Below, piece by piece: positions 1 to 9,278 of a stretch of DNA of 54,166 nt. How positions within the stretch are numbered: the stretch's first letter is position 1; each line of letters begins with the position of its first letter. The DNA is taken from positions 1 through 54,166 of the forward strand of contig JAFGRY010000001.1 of NCBI GenBank assembly GCA_016934955.1, in the 5' to 3' direction. This DNA is from a bacterium (GTDB taxonomy: Bacteria > Zhuqueibacterota > QNDG01 > JAGLOF01). The notes beneath the pieces are model-generated. The model saw nothing but the letters and a program-made list of their open reading frames with translations, was not told the origin of the DNA and ran no database searches. A program made the position numbers and the translations under genes.

Positions 1-87
1 ATCGCGATGGAAGACGGACTTCGTTTCGCCATCCGGGAAGGCGGCCGCACTGTGGGCGCCGGGGTTGTCGGTACAATCATCGAATAA
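1..87 (+). CDS. tuf: Elongation factor Tu, C-terminal end (partial)
   Basis: Only the last 28 codons lie in the window; the gene begins upstream. The fragment ends with the run [10 protein letters not shown], typical of the last strand of EF-Tu domain 3, the beta-barrel that contacts aminoacyl-tRNA. EF-Tu is the GTPase that delivers aminoacyl-tRNA to the ribosomal A site. The rpsJ start lies 28 bases downstream, the usual tuf-rpsJ junction in many bacteria, so tuf probably shares the long ribosomal transcript. Family assignment rests on a short but characteristic tail and on gene order. Confidence 0.93.
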   Translation: MAMEDGLRFAIREGGRTVGAGVVGTIIE

Positions 88-115
88 GAAGCCTTGGATA
101 AGGAGTAAGCATATC

Positions 116-424
116 GTGGCTGGTCAGACGATACGGATTAAACTGAAAGCATATGATCATAATTTGATCGACAAATCAACCGAGCGGATTGTTAAAACAG
201 CGAAGACCACCGGAGCCGCCATATCGGGCCCGATCCCGCTGCCGACAAAACGCAGTGTTGTCACCGTTCTGCGGTCGCCGCATGTGGATAAAAAGTCCCG
301 GGAGCAGTTCGAGACCAGAATTCACAAACGGCTGATCGATATTCTGAACGCTTCGCCCAAGACAGTGGACGCGCTGATGAAGCTCGAGCTGCCGGCCGGA
401 GTCGATGTCGAAATCAAAGTATGA
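116..424 (+). CDS. rpsJ: Small ribosomal subunit protein uS10
   Basis: This is the 102-residue S10 protein of the 30S head, which also acts as NusE in transcription antitermination. The GTG start at 116 is chosen because an AGGAG Shine-Dalgarno lies about ten bases upstream and the protein then begins [14 protein letters not shown], the usual S10 N-terminus. The frame is open from 65, but that extension overlaps tuf. The conserved GPIPLPT loop is present near residue 40. It is the first gene of the S10 set. Confidence 0.97.
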   Translation: MAGQTIRIKLKAYDHNLIDKSTERIVKTAKTTGAAISGPIPLPTKRSVVTVLRSPHVDKKSREQFETRIHKRLIDILNASPKTVDALMKLELPAGVDVEIKV

Positions 425-461
425 GAGTTCTTGAACTGAAATGAACAGGAATGAGATAGAG

Positions 462-1082
462 ATGAGAGGTATACTAGGTAAAAAAATCGGTATGACGCGC
501 TTCTTTGACGAGCGTGGGAACGCTGTGCCGGCGACACTTGTGGAAGCCGGTCCCTGTATCGTCGTCCAGATCAAAACCGAGGAGAAAGACGGGTACAACG
601 CCCTTCAGCTCGGGTTTGTCGACAAGAAAGAGAAGCGTGTCACCAGGCCGTTAATGGGGCACTTTAAAAAGGCCGGCTCTGATCCAAAGCGCATCCTGAA
701 AGAGTTCCGTGATCTGTCGCTGGATGCTGAAGTGAAACCCGGTGATGTTATCAGTGCCGATGTGTTTTCGGCCGGTGATATTGTGAAAATTACCGGTCGT
801 TCAATCGGCAAGGGATTCGCCGGTGTCATGAAACGTCACGGATTCTCAGGCGGACCAAAGACACATGGTCAGGGTGACAGATGGCGGGCTCCCGGTTCAA
901 TCGGGCAGTCAGCGACACCAAACCGTGTCATCAAGGGAATACGCATGGCCGGCCGCAAGGGGAACAAGAGGGTCACAATCAGAAATGTGAAGGTGCTGAA
1001 AGTGATCGCTGACAAGAACCTGCTGCTCGTCGAAGGCGGTATTCCCGGCTCAAAGAACAGTATTGTTGAAATACGCGGTTAG
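462..1082 (+). CDS. rplC: Large ribosomal subunit protein uL3
   Basis: L3 is an early-assembly 50S protein whose loop reaches towards the peptidyl-transferase centre. The start at 462 gives 206 residues beginning MRGILGKKIGMTRF, the standard L3 opening. An in-frame ATG at 441 has no Shine-Dalgarno, whereas AGGAA precedes 462 at a good distance. The L3 signature near HGFSGGPKTHGQ and the glutamine of the GSIGQSATP run, a methylation site in some species, are present. Confidence 0.96.
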   Translation: MRGILGKKIGMTRFFDERGNAVPATLVEAGPCIVVQIKTEEKDGYNALQLGFVDKKEKRVTRPLMGHFKKAGSDPKRILKEFRDLSLDAEVKPGDVISADVFSAGDIVKITGRSIGKGFAGVMKRHGFSGGPKTHGQGDRWRAPGSIGQSATPNRVIKGIRMAGRKGNKRVTIRNVKVLKVIADKNLLLVEGGIPGSKNSIVEIRG

Positions 1083-1091
1083 ACGGTAATA

Positions 1092-1733
1092 ATGGGTGAT
1101 AACGTGAAAGTTGATGTTAAAAAAATAGACGGTTCCAACTCCGGCGAGCAGGTCGATCTTCCCAAAAGCGTTTTCGGGGCCGAGCCCAATGATCACGCGA
1201 TCTGGCAGGCGGTCACCACCCAGCTGGCAAACAGCCGGCAAGGCACGGCGATGACCAAGAATCGTTCCAGAGTGAGCGGCGGAGGGAAAAAGCCCTGGCG
1301 GCAGAAGGGCCGTGGTACGGCCCGGGTCGGTTCAATCAGATCCCCGCTCTGGGTAGGCGGCGGCCGGGCATTCGGTCCGCAGCCGAGAGACTACAGCAAA
1401 TCGCTGAATAAGAAAGTGAAACGGCTTGCCCGAATTTCAGCTCTTTCCTACAAGGCCAGAGAGCAGAAGATCCAGTGTATCGAGGATTTCAATCTCGAGT
1501 CTCCCAAGACAAAACAGATGGCGGGAATCCTCAAGGGATTGGGCCTGGAACGGATTAAAACACTTCTTGTTCTGGGTGAGGGCAACCGGACTGTCTGGCT
1601 GTCCGGGAGGAACATTCAGCATCTGACCGTACGTGAAGTCAGCAGTATTTCTACGTACGATATCATGAATGCCGAGATGCTTCTGATTCAGAAAAGTGCC
1701 TTGGCAAAGATCAAAGAGGTTCTGGTAAAGTGA
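1092..1733 (+). CDS. rplD: Large ribosomal subunit protein uL4
   Basis: L4 lines the exit tunnel of the 50S subunit and, in enterobacteria, represses its own operon; whether it does so here cannot be seen. The 213-residue length is usual. The tunnel loop with [16 protein letters not shown] is well conserved near residue 70. Two starts are possible, ATG at 1092 and GTG at 1104; neither has a clear Shine-Dalgarno, so the first 4 residues are uncertain. The stop overlaps the rplW start. Confidence 0.95.
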   Translation: MGDNVKVDVKKIDGSNSGEQVDLPKSVFGAEPNDHAIWQAVTTQLANSRQGTAMTKNRSRVSGGGKKPWRQKGRGTARVGSIRSPLWVGGGRAFGPQPRDYSKSLNKKVKRLARISALSYKAREQKIQCIEDFNLESPKTKQMAGILKGLGLERIKTLLVLGEGNRTVWLSGRNIQHLTVREVSSISTYDIMNAEMLLIQKSALAKIKEVLVK

Positions 1734-2020
1734 AGGCAAACAGAGAGATAATAATCCGCCCGATTATCACGGAAAAGATATCCGGGTTGCAGGAAACAGA
1801 GAATAAAGTGGCTTTCATGGTCGACAAGGATGCGAACAAGATAGAGATCCGTAAGGCTATTGAGGAGCGCTTTGAAGTGAAAGTGAAGAAAGTTGCCACC
1901 ATGAATATGGCCGGAAAAGTCAAGCGGCAGGGTCGTTTTCAGGGGAGGCGCGCACATTGGAAGAAAGCAATTGTGACATTGCGTGAAGGGTTCACAATCG
2001 ACTTTTTCGAGGGTAATTGA
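1730..2020 (+). CDS. rplW: Large ribosomal subunit protein uL23
   Basis: L23 sits at the tunnel exit and docks trigger factor and SRP. The 96-residue protein begins with GTG overlapping the rplD stop by four bases, which implies translational coupling. The RPIITEKIS segment near residue 11 and the [16 protein letters not shown] segment are typical of bacterial L23. No extension or deletion is evident. Confidence 0.95.
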   Translation: MKANREIIIRPIITEKISGLQETENKVAFMVDKDANKIEIRKAIEERFEVKVKKVATMNMAGKVKRQGRFQGRRAHWKKAIVTLREGFTIDFFEGN

Positions 2021-2022
2021 TT

Positions 2023-2856
2023 ATGCCGGTAAAGAAATTCAGACCGATAACACCGACACAGAGATTTAAAACGGTCTCGACATTTGAAGAGATTACCAAG
2101 GAGAGACCGGAAAAGTCTCTTTTGCAGCCGTTGTCCAAAAAGGCGGGAAGAAACAACAAGGGCCGGATAACGATGCGCAGAAGGGGTGGCGGTCATAAAC
2201 GCAAATACAGGATCATCGATTTCAAGCGTGACAAGGACAACATTCCCGCCAGGGTTGCGGCTATCGAATACGATCCGAACAGGTCCGCCAGAATAGCTCT
2301 GCTTTTTTATGCGGACGGTGAAAAGCGGTACATTCTCGCTCCCAAGGGACTGACCGTCGATGCTACCGTGATGTCAGGCGACAAAGCCGAGTTCAAGGTC
2401 GGAAATGTGATGAGGCTCGTTGACATTCCCCTGGGCAGCGAAGTGCACAATATCGAGCTTAAACCGGGTTTTGGAGGCCAGCTGGTTCGGGGAGCCGGAA
2501 CCGCAGCCCAGATCATGGCCAAAGAAGGCGATTATGTCCAGGTGAAACTGCCGTCCGGAGAAGTGCGGATTATCCGTTCCAACTGCCGCGCCACCATCGG
2601 CCAGGTGGGAAATCCTGACCATTCCCTGATTACCATCGGCAAAGCGGGACGTTCGCGCTGGCTTGGACGCAGACCCAAGGTCCGGGGTGTGGTCATGAAT
2701 CCTGTCGACCATCCCATGGGAGGCGGTGAAGGGAAAACATCCGGAGGCCGCCATCCGACGACGCCCTGGGGCAAGCCGACGAAGGGATACAAAACCAGGA
2801 AAAAACGCAAAAAGTCTGATGCATACATCGTAAAGAGACGCAAGAGTAAAAAGTAA
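2023..2856 (+). CDS. rplB: Large ribosomal subunit protein uL2
   Basis: L2 (277 residues) binds 23S rRNA domain IV and is needed for subunit joining and peptidyl transfer. The ATG at 2023 is chosen because GAGGG lies at the right distance; the open frame also holds an upstream TTG at 2017. The [11 protein letters not shown] region and the C-terminal [15 protein letters not shown] run, with the histidine implicated in peptidyl transferase, are intact. The C-terminus is highly basic, as usual. Confidence 0.97.
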   Translation: MPVKKFRPITPTQRFKTVSTFEEITKERPEKSLLQPLSKKAGRNNKGRITMRRRGGGHKRKYRIIDFKRDKDNIPARVAAIEYDPNRSARIALLFYADGEKRYILAPKGLTVDATVMSGDKAEFKVGNVMRLVDIPLGSEVHNIELKPGFGGQLVRGAGTAAQIMAKEGDYVQVKLPSGEVRIIRSNCRATIGQVGNPDHSLITIGKAGRSRWLGRRPKVRGVVMNPVDHPMGGGEGKTSGGRHPTTPWGKPTKGYKTRKKRKKSDAYIVKRRKSKK

Positions 2857-2866
2857 GGATATCCTG

Positions 2867-3142
2867 ATGGGACGTTCGATTAAGAAGGGACCGTATATCG
2901 ATCCGAAGCTTCTGGACAGAGTCGAGAAGCTGAATAAAGATAATACGAAGAAAGTACTGAAAACCTGGGCGCGACGAAGCACGATACCGCCTGAATTCGT
3001 GGGCCATACCATGGCGGTTCATAACGGCAAGAAATTTGTGCCGGTATTTGTTACCGAAAACATGGTGGGCCACAAGCTGGGTGAATTCGCCCCGACGCGG
3101 ACATTCCGTAAGCACAGCGGGAAAAAGGCTGAAAAAGGTTAA
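2867..3142 (+). CDS. rpsS: Small ribosomal subunit protein uS19
   Basis: S19 of the 30S head forms a complex with S13 and contacts the A-site finger. The 91 residues start [10 protein letters not shown] and contain the signature [23 protein letters not shown]. An AAGGAT ribosome-binding site precedes the ATG. The gene lies between rplB and rplV as in nearly all bacteria. Confidence 0.97.
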   Translation: MGRSIKKGPYIDPKLLDRVEKLNKDNTKKVLKTWARRSTIPPEFVGHTMAVHNGKKFVPVFVTENMVGHKLGEFAPTRTFRKHSGKKAEKG

Positions 3143-3167
3143 TCATTAGTGAAGAGAGAGTAAGCAT

Positions 3168-3521
3168 ATGGAAGCGAGAGCAACAGCAAAATATATACGG
3201 ATCGCACCCAGAAAAGTGAGAATGCTGGCGGACCTGATACGGGGAAAACGCGTTGAAGAAGCGATCAATCTGCTGCATTTCACACCGAAACGCGCTTCGG
3301 TACCGGTAGAGAAAGTGGTCAGATCCGCGGTCTCGAACGCAATGAATAAAGCCGAAGGTGCGAATATCGATCCTGAAGATCTGTATATCAGTGAAATACA
3401 GGTTAATGAAGGGCCGACAATGCGGCGGTACAAGCCGGGTGCCATGGGAAGAGCCGGCATAATCCGTAAGCGCTCTTCCCATATACATGTCGTTGTAACC
3501 GATAAAGCTCGTAAGAATTAA
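3168..3521 (+). CDS. rplV: Large ribosomal subunit protein uL22
   Basis: L22 (117 residues) extends a beta-hairpin into the exit tunnel, where macrolide-resistance mutations arise in other bacteria. The N-terminal RIAPRKVRMLADLIRGK segment and the hairpin GPTMRRYKPGAMGRA are conserved. A GAGAGAG Shine-Dalgarno-like stretch precedes the ATG. A frame of more than 300 codons runs antisense here and into rpsC, but it is a shadow of the coding strand. Confidence 0.96.
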   Translation: MEARATAKYIRIAPRKVRMLADLIRGKRVEEAINLLHFTPKRASVPVEKVVRSAVSNAMNKAEGANIDPEDLYISEIQVNEGPTMRRYKPGAMGRAGIIRKRSSHIHVVVTDKARKN

Positions 3522-3533
3522 AGGGAGGTTGAA

Positions 3534-4163
3534 TTGGGACAGAAGACGAATCCAATCGGTAACCGGCTCGGATTTATCAAATCCTGGAAATCCCTCTGGT
3601 TTGATGAGAGGAATTTCGCACAGAAACTTGAAGAAGATCTGATGCTGCGCAAGTATATTCGAAACCGGTTGCCAAATGCGGGCGTGTCTCAAATTGAAAT
3701 AAAAAGAACCCCGAAACGGATAACCCTCACGATCAATACTGCCAGGCCGGGCATCGTCATCGGTAAAAAGGGTTCCGAAGTCGATAAACTCAAAGAAGAG
3801 CTGCAGCGCCTCACATCCCAGGATATTCAGATCAATATCCATGAGATCAAACGGCCTGAGCTCGATGCGCATCTTGTCGCTGAAAACGTCATCAGGCAGC
3901 TCGAATCGAAGGTGTCGTTCCGCCGGGCGATGAAACGGGCGATAACCTCCACGATGCGCATGGGAGCCGAAGGCGTGAGGATTCTCTGCTCGGGAAGACT
4001 GGGCGGTGCGGAAATGGCCAGAAAAGAGCAGTATAAAGACGGCCGGATCCCCTTGCACACGCTTCGCGCCGATATCGATTACGCGAGTCTGACCGCAAAC
4101 ACCCAGTATGGCACCATCGGGGTAAAGGTCTGGATCTGTAAAGGTGAGATAATCGGGTCATAA
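3534..4163 (+). CDS. rpsC: Small ribosomal subunit protein uS3
   Basis: S3 (209 residues) lies at the mRNA entry of the 30S subunit and has helicase-like activity there. It begins with TTG behind a strong GGGAGG site and starts [13 protein letters not shown], the normal S3 opening. The KH domain [14 protein letters not shown] is intact near residue 75. The C-terminus [12 protein letters not shown] is short, without the long tail seen in some phyla. Confidence 0.96.
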   Translation: MGQKTNPIGNRLGFIKSWKSLWFDERNFAQKLEEDLMLRKYIRNRLPNAGVSQIEIKRTPKRITLTINTARPGIVIGKKGSEVDKLKEELQRLTSQDIQINIHEIKRPELDAHLVAENVIRQLESKVSFRRAMKRAITSTMRMGAEGVRILCSGRLGGAEMARKEQYKDGRIPLHTLRADIDYASLTANTQYGTIGVKVWICKGEIIGS

Positions 4164-4199
4164 TAGTACGTATTTGAGAATGATGAGGAGTAGTCTCTC

Positions 4200-4622
4200 A
4201 TGTTAATGCCGAATAAAGTAAAATGGAGAAAACAGCAGCGTGGCCGAATGCGCGGCAAGGCCTATCGCGGATCCACGCTCTCCTTTGGAACATATGGATT
4301 GAAAACCATTGAGCCCGGTTGGATAACCAGTCGTCAGATAGAGGCCGCCCGTGTTGCCGTGTCCCGATCTGTAAAACGCGGCGGTAAATTCTGGGTTCGG
4401 ATTTTCCCTGACAAACCGGTGACGCAGCAGCCCGCCGAAACCCGTATGGGCAAGGGGAAAGGGTCTCCTGAATACTGGGTGGCCGTTGTAAAACCGGGAA
4501 GGATACTGTTTGAACTGGAAGGTGTCGGATACAGCCAGGCTAAAGAGGCGATGAGACTGGCGTCATATAAGCTTCCCGTCAAGACCAAATTTGTCGCGGC
4601 CTCGGATGCGGAGGAAGAATAA
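4200..4622 (+). CDS. rplP: Large ribosomal subunit protein uL16
   Basis: L16 (140 residues) organises the A-site side of the 50S subunit. The protein reads [19 protein letters not shown] at its start; a second ATG at 4206 is also possible. The arginine-rich N-terminus and the [19 protein letters not shown] segment are typical. A GAGGAG site precedes the start. Confidence 0.96.
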   Translation: MLMPNKVKWRKQQRGRMRGKAYRGSTLSFGTYGLKTIEPGWITSRQIEAARVAVSRSVKRGGKFWVRIFPDKPVTQQPAETRMGKGKGSPEYWVAVVKPGRILFELEGVGYSQAKEAMRLASYKLPVKTKFVAASDAEEE

Positions 4623-4624
4623 AC

Positions 4625-4852
4625 ATGAAGATGGAAGAAATTAAACAGTTATCGATTGATGAGCTGACCATACGACTGAAAGATATGCAGGAAGAGATGC
4701 AGAACCTGACGTTTCAGTTGACGCTTCATCAGCTTGACAATCCTTTAAAGGTGCGTTCCGTCCGTCGTGACATCGCGCGGTTAAAGACGATAATCAGAGA
4801 ATATGAACTGGGCTTAAGAGAGAAGAAAACATCTCAGGTTCAAGGAGAGTAG
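4625..4852 (+). CDS. rpmC: Large ribosomal subunit protein uL29
   Basis: L29 is a small two-helix protein next to L23 at the tunnel exit. The 75 residues include the hallmark IARLKTIIREYE near the C-terminus. The gene begins two bases after the rplP stop and is followed by rpsQ after three bases, so the three genes are tightly coupled. Confidence 0.94.
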   Translation: MKMEEIKQLSIDELTIRLKDMQEEMQNLTFQLTLHQLDNPLKVRSVRRDIARLKTIIREYELGLREKKTSQVQGE

Positions 4853-4855
4853 GTC

Positions 4856-5113
4856 ATGGCAGAAAGAGCGTTACGCAAAACCGTAATTGGCATTGTTGTC
4901 AGTGATAAAATGAGTAAAACGGTCACCGTTACCAGTGAACGGAGGCTCAGGCATCCCCTCTACGGTAAATTCATGAAGCAGAGATCGAAATTCATGGCTC
5001 ATGATGAAAAAGAAGAATGCCGTATCGGCGATAAGGTCAGAATTCAGGAGACCAGGCCGCTGAGCAAAAGAAAACGCTGGCGCGTGGTGGAAATAATTGA
5101 AAAAGCACGCTAA
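4856..5113 (+). CDS. rpsQ: Small ribosomal subunit protein uS17
   Basis: S17 is a primary 16S rRNA-binding protein with an OB fold. The 85 residues carry [14 protein letters not shown] at the N-terminus and the signature [19 protein letters not shown] near the end. It overlaps no neighbour and sits in its standard place between rpmC and rplN. Confidence 0.96.
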   Translation: MAERALRKTVIGIVVSDKMSKTVTVTSERRLRHPLYGKFMKQRSKFMAHDEKEECRIGDKVRIQETRPLSKRKRWRVVEIIEKAR

Positions 5114-5137
5114 ACGCTTCATGGAGATGAGTAGACA

Positions 5138-5506
5138 ATGATCCAACAATATTCCAGATTAAATGTTGCTGATAATACGGGTGCCAAACGGGTGATGTGC
5201 ATAAAGGTGCTTGGCGGCACTCGCAGAAGATACGGATATGTCGGCGATATTATCGTCGTGACGGTTAAGACAGCGGTTCCCGGCGGGAACGTCAAAAAGG
5301 GTGAAGTCCACAAAGCGGTAATCGTCCGGACAAAGAAAGAGATCGGACGGCCGGATGGCTCCTACCTGCGTTTCGATGACAATGCGGTAGTGCTGATAGA
5401 TGATCAGAACGAACCCAAAGGGACACGTATTTTCGGGCCGGTTGCGAGAGAACTGCGTGAGAAACAGTTTATGAAAATTGTCTCTCTCGCGCCTGAAGTA
5501 CTTTAA
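5138..5506 (+). CDS. rplN: Large ribosomal subunit protein uL14
   Basis: L14 (122 residues) sits at the subunit interface and, in other species, binds the silencing factor RsfS. The start [19 protein letters not shown] is canonical, and the [25 protein letters not shown] segment matches the family signature. It begins the spc-type gene set without any promoter visible before it. Confidence 0.97.
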   Translation: MIQQYSRLNVADNTGAKRVMCIKVLGGTRRRYGYVGDIIVVTVKTAVPGGNVKKGEVHKAVIVRTKKEIGRPDGSYLRFDDNAVVLIDDQNEPKGTRIFGPVARELREKQFMKIVSLAPEVL

Positions 5507-5524
5507 GATTAGGTGGACAGAACA

Positions 5525-5845
5525 ATGAAAGTAGTGAAAAACGACAATGTCCTGGTCATATCCGGTAATGACAAGGGCAAAAAGGGAAAAGTGCTGAAAG
5601 TGTTCCCGAAAACCAATCGTATTATTGTCGAAGGTGTCAATTTCATCCATCGGCATACTCGTCCGACCCAGAAAAACCCGCAGGGCGGTATCATTGAAAA
5701 GGAAGCGCCGATCAACGCTTCCAATGTAATGGTCGTATGTCCGAAATGTGATACGCCTTCGCGCATGGGTAACAAAGTGCTCAAAGACAAGAAAAAAGTC
5801 AGGGTGTGCAGAAATTGTATGGAGATGCTGGTTACATCGGACTGA
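5525..5845 (+). CDS. rplX: Large ribosomal subunit protein uL24
   Basis: L24 (106 residues) is an assembly initiator with a KOW motif, visible as VISGNDKGKKGKVLKVFP. The ATG at 5525 is preferred over an in-frame GTG at 5513 because AGGTGG precedes it and the protein then starts MKVVKNDNVLV. A C-terminal four-cysteine cluster, CPKC and CRNC, suggests a zinc ribbon as in many bacterial L24 proteins. Confidence 0.95.
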   Translation: MKVVKNDNVLVISGNDKGKKGKVLKVFPKTNRIIVEGVNFIHRHTRPTQKNPQGGIIEKEAPINASNVMVVCPKCDTPSRMGNKVLKDKKKVRVCRNCMEMLVTSD

Positions 5846-5874
5846 TGTACCTGAATATAGGAGAGACTGGGTAG

Positions 5875-6441
5875 ATGAGTAAGGCCAATACAGCAAAGGA
5901 ACCGCGGTTGCTCGCGCGGTATAAATCAGAGGTCATCCCGGCGATGATGAAGAAGTTTAATTACAGGAATGTAATGCAAGTGCCGAAAATTGAAAAGATA
6001 TCTCTGAACATGGGTGTCGGAGAAGGGTCTCAGGACGCCAAATTTATCGAAGGCGCTGTTGAAGATTTGACGATTATTTCAGGACAGAAAGTCGTTGTCA
6101 CCAAATCCAAGAAAGCGATCTCGAATTTTAAAATCCGGGCCGGTGTGCCGGTCGGCTGCAGGACGACACTCAGACAGGCGAAGATGTATGAGTTCATGGA
6201 CAGACTCGTGAATATCGCCATCCCCCGGATCAGAGATTTCAAGGGTGTCAGTGACAGCGGATTCGACGGACGCGGGAATTACACACTCGGCATTCGGGAA
6301 CAGATTATTTTCCCCGAAATCAATTACGATAAAGTGGTTAAAGTGCGGGGGTTGAATATTACGTTCGTGACCACCGCCAAAACCGATGAAGAGACATATG
6401 AATTGTTAAAGCTGTTCGGTATGCCCTTCCAGAAACGGTAG
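5875..6441 (+). CDS. rplE: Large ribosomal subunit protein uL5
   Basis: L5 (188 residues) binds 5S rRNA and touches the P-site tRNA. Conserved parts include the [11 protein letters not shown] segment, the loop [14 protein letters not shown] and the [10 protein letters not shown] run. It has a short N-terminal extension before the conserved [12 protein letters not shown] helix. No anomaly is visible. Confidence 0.96.
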   Translation: MSKANTAKEPRLLARYKSEVIPAMMKKFNYRNVMQVPKIEKISLNMGVGEGSQDAKFIEGAVEDLTIISGQKVVVTKSKKAISNFKIRAGVPVGCRTTLRQAKMYEFMDRLVNIAIPRIRDFKGVSDSGFDGRGNYTLGIREQIIFPEINYDKVVKVRGLNITFVTTAKTDEETYELLKLFGMPFQKR

Positions 6442-6488
6442 CGGCAAGGGTGACGGCAGACTGTCCGATTAGCAAGGGAGAATAGAAC

Positions 6489-6674
6489 GTGGCAAAAAAG
6501 GCTCTTATCGCCAAACAAAAAAGGACGCCGAAATTCAAGGTGCGGCAGTACAACCGCTGCAGCAGGTGCGGCAGGCCGAGGGGATATCTGAGAAAATACA
6601 ATTTGTGCAGGATCTGTTTTCGGGAGCTGTCCCTTTCCGGTGAAATTCCCGGTGTGAGAAAATCAAGCTGGTAG
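6489..6674 (+). CDS. rpsN: Small ribosomal subunit protein uS14, zinc-binding short form
   Basis: This is the 61-residue zinc type of S14 (often called rpsZ). Cysteines 24, 27, 40 and 43 form the CxxC-x12-CxxC zinc site. It starts with GTG and has the C-terminal run [11 protein letters not shown] typical of the family. S14 helps assemble the 30S head. Use of the zinc form may place the gene under zinc supply, but no Zur site is visible here. Confidence 0.96.
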   Translation: MAKKALIAKQKRTPKFKVRQYNRCSRCGRPRGYLRKYNLCRICFRELSLSGEIPGVRKSSW

Positions 6675-6699
6675 AGAAATCAATAGTTAGGAGCATTAC

Positions 6700-7098
6700 A
6701 TGTCAATGACGGATCCAATTGCCGATTATCTTACAAGGATACGGAACGCAATTGCAAGAAACCATAAAAAGGTGGATATTCCCGCTTCCAATATGATCAA
6801 GGAAATCACCAGGATTCTCATGGAGCAGGGGTATATTAAAAATTACACCGTGATCGACGACAGCCTTCAGGGTAAAGTGCGGATATATTTGAAGTACGAC
6901 GGTAATCAGCAGAGCGCGATCACCGGATTGAAGCGGCTCAGCCGTCCGGGATACCGCGTGTATGCAAAATCCGACGATATCCCCCGTGTTTTGAACGGTC
7001 TGGGAATCACCATCGTTACCACCCCGAAAGGTCTGCTGACTGACAAGCAGGCGAAGAAAGAACGGGTTGGCGGAGAAGTTCTCTGCCAGGTCTGGTAG
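6700..7098 (+). CDS. rpsH: Small ribosomal subunit protein uS8
   Basis: S8 (132 residues) is a primary 16S rRNA binder and the known translational repressor of the spc operon in E. coli. The start [17 protein letters not shown] is canonical and the C-terminus [14 protein letters not shown] carries the signature. ATG 6700 sits six bases after an AGGAG; ATG 6706 is an alternative. Confidence 0.96.
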   Translation: MSMTDPIADYLTRIRNAIARNHKKVDIPASNMIKEITRILMEQGYIKNYTVIDDSLQGKVRIYLKYDGNQQSAITGLKRLSRPGYRVYAKSDDIPRVLNGLGITIVTTPKGLLTDKQAKKERVGGEVLCQVW

Positions 7099-7125
7099 TA
7101 ATTATTGAGTGAGAAGGAGTAACCC

Positions 7126-7662
7126 GTGTCCAGAATTGGAAAAATGCCGATTACAATACCTGACAAGATACAGGTAGAGAAGCATGAGAATAAAATTATT
7201 GTAAAAGGCGATAAAGGTGTTCTTGAAGAGCAGATACATCCTGATATGACCGTGACTATCAAGGACAATGTGATCACGGTTGAGAGGCCGAGTGAGAATA
7301 AATTCCACCGCTCTCTTCACGGACTCACCAGAAGCCTTATATATAATATGATTGTCGGACTCACCGAGGGGAACAAAAAGACGCTGAAAATTATCGGTGT
7401 TGGGTACCGGGCCGAGGTCAGGGGAAAGGTGCTTGTGCTGCAGCTGGGATTCTCCCATCCGATATATTTCAGGCCGCCTGAGGAAATTCAGATCGAAACC
7501 CCTGCACCTGATACGATTATCATTACCGGTATCGACAAACAGCTGGTCGGACAGGTCGCGGCCAAGATCCGGTCATTCAGACCGCCTGAACCCTATAAAG
7601 GGAAAGGCGTGCGGTACGAAAACGAGTATGTCAAGAGAAAAGCCGGCAAAGCAACGGTGTAA
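7126..7662 (+). CDS. rplF: Large ribosomal subunit protein uL6
   Basis: L6 (178 residues) lies near the sarcin-ricin loop and elongation-factor site. It begins with GTG behind an AAGGAG site and reads MSRIGKMPITIP. The C-terminal signature PEPYKGKGVRYENEYV is present. Both L6 repeats appear complete. Confidence 0.96.
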   Translation: MSRIGKMPITIPDKIQVEKHENKIIVKGDKGVLEEQIHPDMTVTIKDNVITVERPSENKFHRSLHGLTRSLIYNMIVGLTEGNKKTLKIIGVGYRAEVRGKVLVLQLGFSHPIYFRPPEEIQIETPAPDTIIITGIDKQLVGQVAAKIRSFRPPEPYKGKGVRYENEYVKRKAGKATV

Positions 7663-7696
7663 TCTGTGGGGAACGTAATTTAGCAAGGATATGGCA

Positions 7697-8071
7697 ATGG
7701 CGGAAAAATCATATATCAGGAGACAGCGACGGACAAGAATCAAGAAGCATGTCCGGAAAAAAATAACAGGGACTTCCCAAAGGCCCCGGCTCTGTGTTTT
7801 CAGAAGCATCAAGGCTATCTACGTGCAATGCATTGACGATACTGCCAACAGAACACTGTTTTCCGTTTCGAGCCTTACGAAGGCGCTTGAACCGGAAGTA
7901 AAAAAGGCCAAAGGCAAGGTCGCGGTTGCAGCGATAGTCGGCAAAGCTGCGGCTGAGGAAGCCAAGAAGCACAAGATCGATGAAGTAGTTTTTGACCGGA
8001 ATGGATATCTCTATCACGGGCGCGTCAAGGCGTTAGCGGACGCCGCCAGGGAAGCCGGTTTAAAATTTTAA
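7697..8071 (+). CDS. rplR: Large ribosomal subunit protein uL18
   Basis: L18 (124 residues) binds 5S rRNA together with L5. ATG 7697 lies eight bases after AAGGAT and is preferred to ATG 7691, which is only two bases from it. The [16 protein letters not shown] segment and the C-terminal [24 protein letters not shown] are typical. Confidence 0.95.
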   Translation: MAEKSYIRRQRRTRIKKHVRKKITGTSQRPRLCVFRSIKAIYVQCIDDTANRTLFSVSSLTKALEPEVKKAKGKVAVAAIVGKAAAEEAKKHKIDEVVFDRNGYLYHGRVKALADAAREAGLKF

Positions 8072-8108
8072 GACGGTTTGATGAACCATTTAAGGAGTGG
8101 AGTAGGTT

Positions 8109-8609
8109 TTGGAAAAAATCAATCCCAGTGATCTGGAACTTCAGGAGAAGGTCGTGCATATCAACCGCGTTGCCAAAGTGGTAAAAGGCGGCCGGCGGTT
8201 CAGCTTTAACTCAATCGTCGTCGTCGGTGACGGAAACGGCCATGTGGGCGTCGGGCTCGGCAAAGCCAGGGAACTGACGTTTGCCATTACCAAGGGTTCC
8301 GAAAATGCCAAGAAAAATCTCAAAAAGATTCCTATCATCAACGGAACAATTCCCCATGCTGTTATCGGGAAATACGGTGCCGGTAAGGTTATGCTGAAAC
8401 CTGCTTCCCCCGGAACCGGAGTGATCGCCGGTGGTGCGGTTCGGGCGGTGATGGAAGTAGCCGGAGTGCGTGATATCCTGACAAAATGTCAGGGGTCGGC
8501 GAATGCACATAATGTCATCAAGGCAACGATGCAAGGCCTGCTGCAGCTCAGAGATGCCCACACCGTGGCAAAGATGCGCGGGAAGAAGCTGCAGGAAATA
8601 TTCGAGTAG
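8109..8609 (+). CDS. rpsE: Small ribosomal subunit protein uS5
   Basis: S5 (166 residues) affects decoding accuracy and mRNA entry. It starts with TTG after GGAGTGGAGTAGG. The dsRNA-binding-like N-domain contains [14 protein letters not shown] and the signature [14 protein letters not shown]; the C-domain has [18 protein letters not shown]. Length and layout are normal. Confidence 0.96.
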   Translation: MEKINPSDLELQEKVVHINRVAKVVKGGRRFSFNSIVVVGDGNGHVGVGLGKARELTFAITKGSENAKKNLKKIPIINGTIPHAVIGKYGAGKVMLKPASPGTGVIAGGAVRAVMEVAGVRDILTKCQGSANAHNVIKATMQGLLQLRDAHTVAKMRGKKLQEIFE

Positions 8610-8631
8610 CATATAGCTGTTAGGAAGAATT

Positions 8632-8814
8632 ATGGGAAAACTCAAGATTACACAGGTGAGAAGCGCGATAAAGCGCAATATCAAGCAGAAACGCACCATT
8701 GAGGCATTGGGTATTCACCGGATGCATCATTCAGTTGTGCATACGGACAACCCGGCCATTCGAGGCATGATCAACCGGGTGTCCCATCTGGTGAAAGTTG
8801 AAGAAATTAAATAG
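8632..8814 (+). CDS. rpmD: Large ribosomal subunit protein uL30
   Basis: L30 is a single-domain 60-residue protein on the back of the 50S subunit. The sequence begins [13 protein letters not shown] and contains [20 protein letters not shown], matching the bacterial L30 pattern. Some phyla lack this gene, so its presence is mildly informative about lineage. Confidence 0.95.
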   Translation: MGKLKITQVRSAIKRNIKQKRTIEALGIHRMHHSVVHTDNPAIRGMINRVSHLVKVEEIK

Positions 8815-8840
8815 TCAAGTGACTGCCTGTTGAGGAGATT

Positions 8841-9278
8841 ATGGATTTAGGAAATTTGAAATCTGCGGATGGAGCGAAAAAATCCGCAAAACGTGTCGGC
8901 CGCGGTCCGGGTTCAGGCAACGGCAAGACATCCGGACGGGGACATAACGGCCAGAAGGCACGGACCGGCGCCAAGACGCGGTCCTGGTTTGAAGGCGGTC
9001 AGATGCCCCTTCAGCGGCGGATTCCGAAACGAGGGTTTACCAACATTTTCCGGAAGACCTATTCGGTGGTCGATGTCAACCGCATCGAGCAACTTGGGAA
9101 GAAAGACATTACGCCTGACATTCTGATTGCCTCGGGACTGGTTCGCAGCAAGCAAGCGCTGGTGAAAGTGCTGGGCAACGGAGAGGTCACGAAACCAATG
9201 GAGATCAAGGCGCACGCGTTCAGCAAGAGTGCCGTTGCGAAAATTGAAGCTGCAGGTGGAAAGGCGATACTGTTATGA
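8841..9278 (+). CDS. rplO: Large ribosomal subunit protein uL15
   Basis: L15 (145 residues) is a late assembly protein with an extended N-terminus. The glycine- and arginine-rich [20 protein letters not shown] segment and the KRGFTN motif are diagnostic. Its stop overlaps the secY start by four bases (ATGA), indicating coupled translation. Confidence 0.96.
   Translation: MDLGNLKSADGAKKSAKRVGRGPGSGNGKTSGRGHNGQKARTGAKTRSWFEGGQMPLQRRIPKRGFTNIFRKTYSVVDVNRIEQLGKKDITPDILIASGLVRSKQALVKVLGNGEVTKPMEIKAHAFSKSAVAKIEAAGGKAILL

Noticed and set aside
3051..4058. A 335-codon minus-strand frame opposite rplV and rpsC
   Set aside because: Both sense genes are certain; the antisense frame has no motif and no start signal.
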